Assembly (NCBI RefSeq): GCF_014529535.1 | Contig: NW_023503293.1 | Span: 4,110,741 to 4,174,740 of the forward strand | Direction: 5' to 3' | Length of the DNA: 64,000 nucleotides | Origin: Bradysia coprophila | Taxonomy: Eukaryota > Arthropoda > Insecta > Diptera > Sciaridae | Shown here: positions 56,856-64,000 of the stretch, in pieces | Position numbering within the stretch: position 1 is the first letter of the stretch | How the letters are laid out: each line of letters opens with the position of its first letter | Made by a program: the position numbers and the translations under genes | The notes under the pieces: model-generated | Database searches by the model: none | Seen by the model: only the letters and a program-made list of their open reading frames with translations | What the model was told of the DNA's origin: nothing

Positions 56856-57197
56856 ATTAAATATTTGTTGACGTGACTAGTGGGCTATGGCAATGGATCC
56901 ATTAGTTAAACGTACAAGTTTAAAGCAAATACGCAATCTACAATTACTTCACTAGTTTTGACATATATTTTGCTACTACGAAACCACCTTGGTTTAACCA
57001 AGTCAATCAAATGATGAATGTAAATTTATACAATCTTTGTCGATAACAAATTACTCATAGCCATTTTGCATTGCTGTTGCATAGCAATTCTGTCAATGAA
57101 TTCAAAATCCACCATATCAAACTCAATAACAATATTTTCCGAAGCTGTAGCTGTATCAAATTCATCTTAGTCCAGACCAGCTTTGAAATTTCAACTA

Positions 57198-57812
57198 CAG
57201 TTAGAGGCAGTGATATTTCAGCATGAATTTGCTTCAACTGTTTTTCAGCTCATCCACACAAACAATCAAAACTGTTTATACGGTAGTGGACCATGCGCAT
57301 GTAAGTATAACAAGTATAACCAGTTTTGATTTTTTATGTATGTATCAGGGTCCAGGTAGTTCAATCGGTAGAGCATAAGACTCACACCCAAGAGGTCCCG
57401 GGTTCGACTCCCGGTGCAACAATGCTCGCCTGGTTTTATTCTAATCACTTGGTAACAAAGTCGCAATATACAATATGCTGTAGGATAAGCGCCATCTATG
57501 AGCGACTAGTCGCTCTTCGGGAACATGCATGAGTCATTAGTCATCATTCTTCGCATACCACTCGGGGCCCAAAGAATTCACAACGTATGGGACGTTGACA
57601 CGGTCGATCTGTGAACTATCTGAGTCGGGAGAGATATGATGAAAAAATCACCATTCATATGATCAAGTGACTTGTGCAATAGCACAACAGGCCCACTAGA
57701 GGCTTAGGTGCTGGGCTAACCCCTTTCCCATACAATCCAATCCAATCCAAAAATGTATCAGGCGAAAAATAGCTGAAGCACATTCATACTGAAATTTCAC
57801 TGTCTTTGTCTG
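57198..57812. mobile_element. MITE family A, copy 5, split by a SINE
   Basis: Left part 57198-57349 (CAGTTAGAGGCAGTGATATT, TTTGCTTCAACTG) and right part 57763-57812 (AGCTGAAGCACATTCATACT, inverted end) together give about 202 bp, near the full-length family size, with the SINE in between. Confidence 0.75.
57350..57752 (+). mobile_element. tRNA-derived SINE, 403 bp
   Basis: The 5' end resembles a tRNA gene with A-box-like TAGTTCAATCGGTAGAGC (57358-57375) and B box GGTTCGACTCC (57401-57411), but acceptor arms do not pair, so it is not a working tRNA. The body ends in (AATCC)n. The 10-bp direct repeat ATGTATCAGG flanks it (57340-57349, 57753-57762). The 3' body matches the end of the insertion in the THAP gene. 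Confidence 0.88.
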
Positions 57813-60800
57813 TTAACAAAAAATACTCAGAAATTTCAGCTTCTTCAGCCAAGATATTTATAATTTGAAAATATCGGGTTCGGTACTTAAAATATTTTTG
57901 ACAAAAAAACGTGCCTCCTGTAGTTGAGTCTCTCGAACAAGATCCTACTTACAATATAAGACATGATGGTAAAAATGAAATGAATACGAAAAGCAAGATT
58001 CACGATACCATTTAGTATTATGTATAAATTGTCCTAGTTAGTATTCAAGCTGTAAGATGAGATTGGAAAAATTTGCTTCGATAAGTTTTAATTTCGCTAC
58101 TTATACCAACCAACTTCTTAACTAAAATTTTCGGTTCATCGCATTTTCATCCATGATTCGTAAAATGTTCCATATTATACGTGGTTCGTAAAATTAACAT
58201 TCATCAGTTCATTTACAAAGTGCTCAGTGAATCAATTTGTGTTCGAAACCATCGGCAAAAACCGATTCGCTTGGGTTCTTGAGACATTGATTAAGCGCCG
58301 ACAACACCCTGTTCTTTGTTTGTGTTTTGTGTGAATATTTTCCTGTAGTAAAACAAATTTTTATTTTATTTATAGCAAGAGAGTTGACAAAGAATTGTTG
58401 ATAAATTGAATTTCGCGCGGTATGAGTGAAAAGGATACATAAATAATGTAAGTTTGTTTGCACAAGATTCCATTCGTCTGTATGTATATACTTACATACG
58501 TCTAAGTTTGTCTACGTAATTTAAAGTTATTTTTTTGTACCACAGTTTTCAAATAGAAAATCCGAGCTATATGCTACAGCAAGCAATGCATTTATTGTAT
58601 TGAGACTTTTATATTGATTTCGGAAGAAGTGATGGAATGTGTTGCAAGTTGCAAGCGTTTACCAATATAAATTCGTAGAAAAAGCTTTATATCCTGCTCT
58701 TTGTATATTTAACTTCAAAGCATCTTTGCAAAATTGCCAATCCAATTTCGTATATATATTGAAATCAATTTATTCAAATATTCTAAAGTGTTGACAGGTT
58801 TTTCAGTTTTTTTTTCCGTTGCGGATTACATGCTGAAAGCTTCAAGTCCAAATTCAAAAAGTTTGATTTTTTTCCCTAACGTTTATTTTTCCGAAAGGTA
58901 TATCCACTATTTTCGAGATATATTGGTGTCTAGACACAGAGTAATTATTTCGATAATCTCGAACAGATCATTTAACATTTATGATTACCTACTTCATAAT
59001 ACAGCAATTTCACAGTCGTAGCTCCTAAGCAACACATATAAAATGGATTTCGAACGATATATATCATCTAAACAGAAACCCTTCGAACGTAAACCTCTCC
59101 ACAGTTTATCAAACAACACTCTCTCTAGAGTCTTAATATCGAGTAATAAACACAACGCCTTCGAGCAACAACCATGTATAAACAATAATTACATTACCTC
59201 AAATCCTTAATTTTGTACTTTGTGGAAAATTGTCGTTATTTTATGTTTTTATATATCTATACACACCATACACACTTTTAATGTCTATGTGAAACAATGC
59301 TCAATGGGGAATGCAGAAAAACACGCCAGTTTACCATTAAACGAATTAAATATTTATGGAGGATCCATTTATGTAATTAATAAATACTTTTTTGATGGTA
59401 ACAGATGGTAATAAAGATATTTTAGTTCACAATTTTTTTTTTGTATTGATTGATCGACACACTTAGAAAGCACACATAAAATGTGGAGAGCAGATTAGTC
59501 GAATTATATTTATGTGTTCACATGTCGTACACAATGAGATTTCCTGATCTTCATTCATTCGGCACAATTATACATTTTATTAAATAATTGAGCACGAGAC
59601 GTCCAGCTCGCAATGTTCTGCTCAGGAAGTTTATTCACATTGGGACTTTGATGGACACCTGCCACATTTTCTTTTTACTGCAGCCTACAGGGCTTTTAGT
59701 AGAGTCAGTAGAAACGTATTCCAAAAACATGTGGAGAATGTAGCAGACGCTGCAGCGTTAGCCCCGTACGATCCCGTATACCTGTTACGTACGTAAAGCT
59801 AGTGTGCCTGTAGCCCCACAGAGTGCAAAAACCTTTAGGGAACTTTACGGAGAGAATTCATTTAGGTAAACTCACTTCAAGCATATGTAAAAAAATCTGG
59901 AAACAATTTTCATGCAAAATAGTTTGGCAGGTGTAACTCGAAAAACTGTTGCTTGAAATGCGTTGGCATATCCCAATATGAAAGGCCGTTAGAAGTACTT
60001 TTCGTATAAAAAAATATTTAGCGAAAAGCACTTTCGGACCAATCCGCTGGAATTATGAGAAACACCTCAAAATCATCATAACTCAAAAAAAAATCTCAGA
60101 AAACCTTCAAAATCCCTAAATGCAAGAACTGGGAAGATGGTGGACCATAAGGATTGGTCCAACTTTTCTGTGTTTTTCTTCGATCAGTACCTCCCATTTT
60201 CTTCATCAATGATTGTTGTACGCTCTATACTCCTGAGAATATAAGCGAAAAACCCAATTGATTGATTCATTCATGACAAAAAATGTGTACGGTGATCTAC
60301 CTTAAAAAGTACATATTATACACGAAACAAAACAACGCTAGTACATAAAACTGCGAAAATTAGTAGATGATTACATCATAGATAAAGAGAAGAGCCTTGA
60401 CCAGCTATCCAAAATAGTATTTTTCGCCACATCTATGAACCTACTCGACTCATTTTTTCCCTTAGAGTAATTATGTCTTCTGCATACCAACTTTGCTAAA
60501 CCTGAGACGAAAAGCTCAGGGGCGCAGATTGTAAGAACTGAATTCCCTTTCATACCCTTCGTCTTTCAAAAAAAGACTCTTTCAAACGACAAACAGAGCT
60601 CTTCCCTTGCCCATCACATAAAGTGATAAAAAAAGAAGAAAGAAAAGCTGTTTCGGCCTCGAGAACTATATTTCTTCTGTGGCTGATTCGTAGTTTCTAT
60701 TGGTTGATCGAACTTATCGAATTGCCTTTGTGAAATTGATGTATTTTGTCAACGGTTTTCGAACGGTACGGTCTCGGTTTTCGAACGATACGGTCTCGGT

Positions 60801-63614
60801 TTTCGCTGGTTACGATTTTTCGATTTTGGCTGGGTACGCTTGCGGTTTTCGATTTTCAATTATATGTTTGGTATAAGAGAAAACTCCTGAGTCGAGGTGG
60901 ACAATTCCGGAATTGATGACGTAAAGGTAAGAGATTGTTTTTTTCTTTTGTTCGTCAATTTTGGAGAGTGAATCTTGCCGGTGCGTTCGTAGTCGAATTT
61001 CTTTTTGTGGTAAAGTTTCGTTTTACTTTGTTTTGTTGCTTCCAACGATGTCCGAGTTTCCATCAGTCGATGGTAATTAATCTGAAAAAACTTTAAATCA
61101 CTTGATCGAAAGTAAAGTTTGTCACTGTCTTGTGTAAGAGGCTAGCGTAAGCAACGAAGATGGTCAGTCCACTCTAGGACCGCCGCTAGTTCTCGAGGTC
61201 GAAACAGCTTTTTCTTCTCTTTGTTGCCACTTTGCTCTGTTTGTCGTTCCGAAGAGCTTTTCTTTCGAAGCCAAAGGTGCGAGGATGTGACGAGGAGTTC
61301 AGTTCTGGCAATCTGCGTACCTGTGCTCTTCATTTTATATTAAGTGAAGTTGTTGGTGTGCAGAGGATGGTTGTAAAGGCATGATTAGTCTAAGTTTTTT
61401 CCATTTTCATCAGATTTCACAATTACTACATTTGAGAAGAAAAAAAATCCAAATCGATTGTCATTTCAAACATCAACAAAATTGTGAATTTTCTCGACAT
61501 CTAGAAAATTTGAAAAAACTATTCAAATTTTCTGGATATTCTCAATTTTCCAGAATTTTCTCGATTTTCTTAAATTTTGTAAGATTTAAGAAAATCAATA
61601 AAATCGAAAAAAGTTTGGAAAGTTTTCTCACTTTTCTCGAAAATTATGGTCGTCAGTAACGAGGGGGTTGTCAAAAACAATAACGCATTGTGGAGAATTG
61701 TATCAACCATCAGAACCAGAAATTCCAACAATATGAAAACTGATTTAAATTAATCTCACTGAACAATCTCTACCTTGAGCTACATTATTCTGAAAATTCA
61801 TTCGTTATAGCAAATTCAAAAACAAAAAATCCGAACCCAATTGTGGTAGTGTGAAGGATTATCTGAAGCCATTTTCGCATAAAACTTTTGAATAGAATAA
61901 TTTCCAAAGCAGAAACATTGTTGCCATAACCAATATAACAAAAGAGTTGTACCATAACTAGAGTAGCAGATTATTATGGACCACAACACTAAACCGTATA
62001 AAAAAATAGGTTCCTGACGCTGAAATATAATGCATTTTACCGAGTCTATGCCATACAAGTGCACACAAAGCACTGTGTCATTTACATAAGTGTATACCTT
62101 TTAACAACACTCATTGCTTTTAAAGGAGCTTTTTTCCAATTCTCTTTCAATTCTCGTGTTCTGCATGTTGGAGCTAAAGATAGATTGATAGGATTTATGA
62201 ATCATGTCGTAGATTGTATGTTTGATGTGAGATGGTTTAAATATGCAATGCATGTTTTAAGCTGAATTGTTTCAAGCAGCCAGGCACACCGTGCACTAGT
62301 TGAATATATCGGTCGTCGATCTTTGCCTCGAGAGTTCACAAAGAGGTTGAAAAGTGACTAAATTTTCTTGTAACTGTAAATGCAAATGTTTTAGATTGAA
62401 CGCACGGTCGAACTGAACGCGGGCTACTTACGTATTGCAGCACGTAGTAGACACATTGTATGAGCCATGTAATTCAAGTAACAAGCGATCAACAAGATCC
62501 GGCTAAAGTGTTCTTCCATATCTTACATATATTACCCAAAATCTCCGTTTCTTACTACATCATCAAAGCTTTCGACAAAATCTCCCCCTCGAATGCCACC
62601 ACATTTTCAAACAAAAGAATATTATTTTCACATTTATTACACCGCCTGATGCTCGATGATGGGTTCGTTTCGGTTTTTGCAATAGTAATTTGAGGCTTTG
62701 AAATTCATTAACACCGAATGGAATGCTGAATTGATAACCAGGACAATTCATTCCCATGCATATTAGCCTGTGTTATTGGCGTATACCGGGTTCTATTGAA
62801 AATTTAAATAGACGTCAATGTTTCTGGAGTTTTACCAAGCAAAAGTTGAAATTTCATAGAATATTCATCGTGTAATAACGGTCGCTTTCCGAAAGCCGTT
62901 CTCCATTCTGTGAAAAGCCATTTTAATCGCGTGTTTGTTCCGCATCTCCGTTTTATTTTTTATTTTTTCGTCGGTTAAGTGCGTATCTTTCTCGCTTTTC
63001 TCGCTTACATAGAACAGCTAACAGCTGAATGTCGAAATGAATACGTAGACGTACACATATTTCGCTCTACGACAATGTATTCAATTGTGATGTATAGAAT
63101 GCAGATAGACTTGAACGGTAATATTAAGAATTTTATGAGGGAACGACGTACAATGAAACAAATTGATTTTGTAAATTAGCTCGAAATTTATACTTTACGT
63201 TAATATATACAGCACATCGCTATATACTACCGAGAATTATGGAGTTGAATTTGAACACTTCAAGAATCAGCATTTCGCAGGAAATATCTTTCGTACTATA
63301 ACCCACACCGTAAAGGCAGTAGCTTTTTAATTTCCATTCAGAGTAGGGAAGAAGAAGAAAAAAGAAAACGGTAAAAGAAGGTAACGGCACTGGAGGGTAC
63401 ATATAGATCCTTTTCATTGAGTGAGCAAATGAATGTTAATTATCTCGTTCCATTTTATTCTTTTGATAAATGATAAATCACTGAAGTAAGAAAAGTCGAT
63501 ATTTAAACATTAAAAAATGTTGAAATGACGGAATTGGAATTTGACTGTGGAAAGTAGCGCAGAGACTTCCTCTCAATCAAGAAAGAAAGACGATAGACAG
63601 AGTTTACAGCGATC
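57813..63614. other. Gene-free stretch
   Basis: No supported gene. Contains an inverted pair of about 140 bp (60520-60665 and 61180-61318), a short tandem GGTACGGTCTCGGTTTTCG / GATACGGTCTCGGTTTTCG at about 60765-60805, and A/T-rich low complexity at 61480-61620. Confidence 0.4.
60520..61318. repeat. Diverged inverted repeat, about 140-bp arms
   Basis: Plus-strand GCGCAGATTGTAAGAACTGA, ACGACAAACAGAGC and AAAGCTGTTTCGGCCTCGAG at 60520-60665 recur in reverse complement at 61318-61180 with moderate divergence, around a 500-bp centre containing no recognisable gene. Confidence 0.65.
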
Positions 63615-63804
63615 ATCACTAAAACTTAGATAGGAATTTGCTTGAGCTGATTTTCAGCTGGTCCACTCATCCAAGCAAAACTGCTTACACGGATTTAGCA
63701 CCATCAGCGAGTAAAGATTCCACCCGTGTAAGCAGTTTCGTTTAGTGTACAACCTGCAAAACAGCTGAAGGAAATTCCTATCGAAATTTCACTGACGTCC
63801 ACTG
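63615..63804. mobile_element. MITE family A, copy 6 (diverged)
   Basis: GAATTTGCTTGAGCTGATTT and the mirrored CAGCTGAAGGAAATTCC, right end ACGTCCACTG followed by TA. An inner inverted repeat AAAACTGCTTACACGG / CCGTGTAAGCAGTTT is also present. Confidence 0.6.
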
Positions 63805-64000
63805 TAGCTACTCACACTATACCGATTTCTGTGACTTGCTGAGACTGCCAAACGTGTGTGTTTGCCTTCTCATTACGGATCAAGAAAATATCAATTGCAA
63901 GATGTATCCAGCGAATATAGATCAACACTTTCAATTATTGTCTCGTGATAAATGGTGAGACTTTCTTTTGTAAGTCATTTAAAAAAAATGTTAGGCAAGC

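Noticed and set aside
57350..57425. Functional tRNA gene
   Set aside because: A and B boxes are present, but the acceptor stem does not pair and the sequence continues into a SINE body with target duplication.

Overview
The window is AT-rich animal nuclear DNA. Short spliced exons with GT-AG introns of about 60-100 bases, AATAAA signals, a mitochondrial processing peptidase beta / UQCR-C1 copy very close to fly proteins, a jockey-type LINE, a BEL/Pao fragment and many small inverted-repeat transposons point to an insect, probably a dipteran. The species is not identifiable from sequence alone. The window is gene-poor and repeat-rich, and most recognisable housekeeping genes in it are damaged copies.

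Layout. 1-1140: two low-complexity tandem arrays. 1230-2384 (+): spliced RRP9 (U3-55K WD40) pseudogene. 2583-4142 (-): POLR1E/RPA49 copy in five consistent exons but lacking the family's C-terminus. 5302-6649 (+): a three-exon chimeric gene, with the presequence and start of the MPP-beta/UQCR-C1 protein spliced in frame to a PD-(D/E)XK nuclease-like domain. 7160-17714 (+): a second, nearly complete MPP-beta/UQCR-C1 copy with a nonsense codon and an 8.75 kb insertion in its first exon. That insertion is a foldback-type element (7194-15941, 8-bp target duplication GACAAATT). It contains a 39-bp minisatellite and the C-terminal domain of a reverse-transcriptase polyprotein, itself split by an LTR retroelement (8964-14829, 4-bp duplication TGCT). 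The result is a three-level nest.

17.8-28.1 kb holds only mobile-element remnants: MITEs with TA or TTAA target sites, a BEL/Pao fragment, and a 3-kb element with about 0.8-kb inverted arms. 28113-31575 (+) is a THAP-domain gene; one coding exon carries a 1.1-kb insertion with a 12-bp duplication and a SINE-type tail. 32.7-35.6 kb (-) is a 5'-truncated jockey LINE with an open RT frame, abutting a frameshifted RT of the same polyprotein family as the fragment in the foldback element. 35.6-64 kb has no convincing gene; it holds a 1.2-kb inverted-repeat element, a 1.35-kb foldback, several MITE families, a LINE C-terminal fragment and a tRNA-derived SINE nested in a MITE.

No operon-like cooperation is visible. 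The common theme is decay of duplicated essential genes (ribosome biogenesis, RNA polymerase I, mitochondrial import/respiration) plus transposon layering, as on a dispensable or non-recombining chromosome. The most novel candidate is the chimeric MPP-beta/nuclease-like gene.
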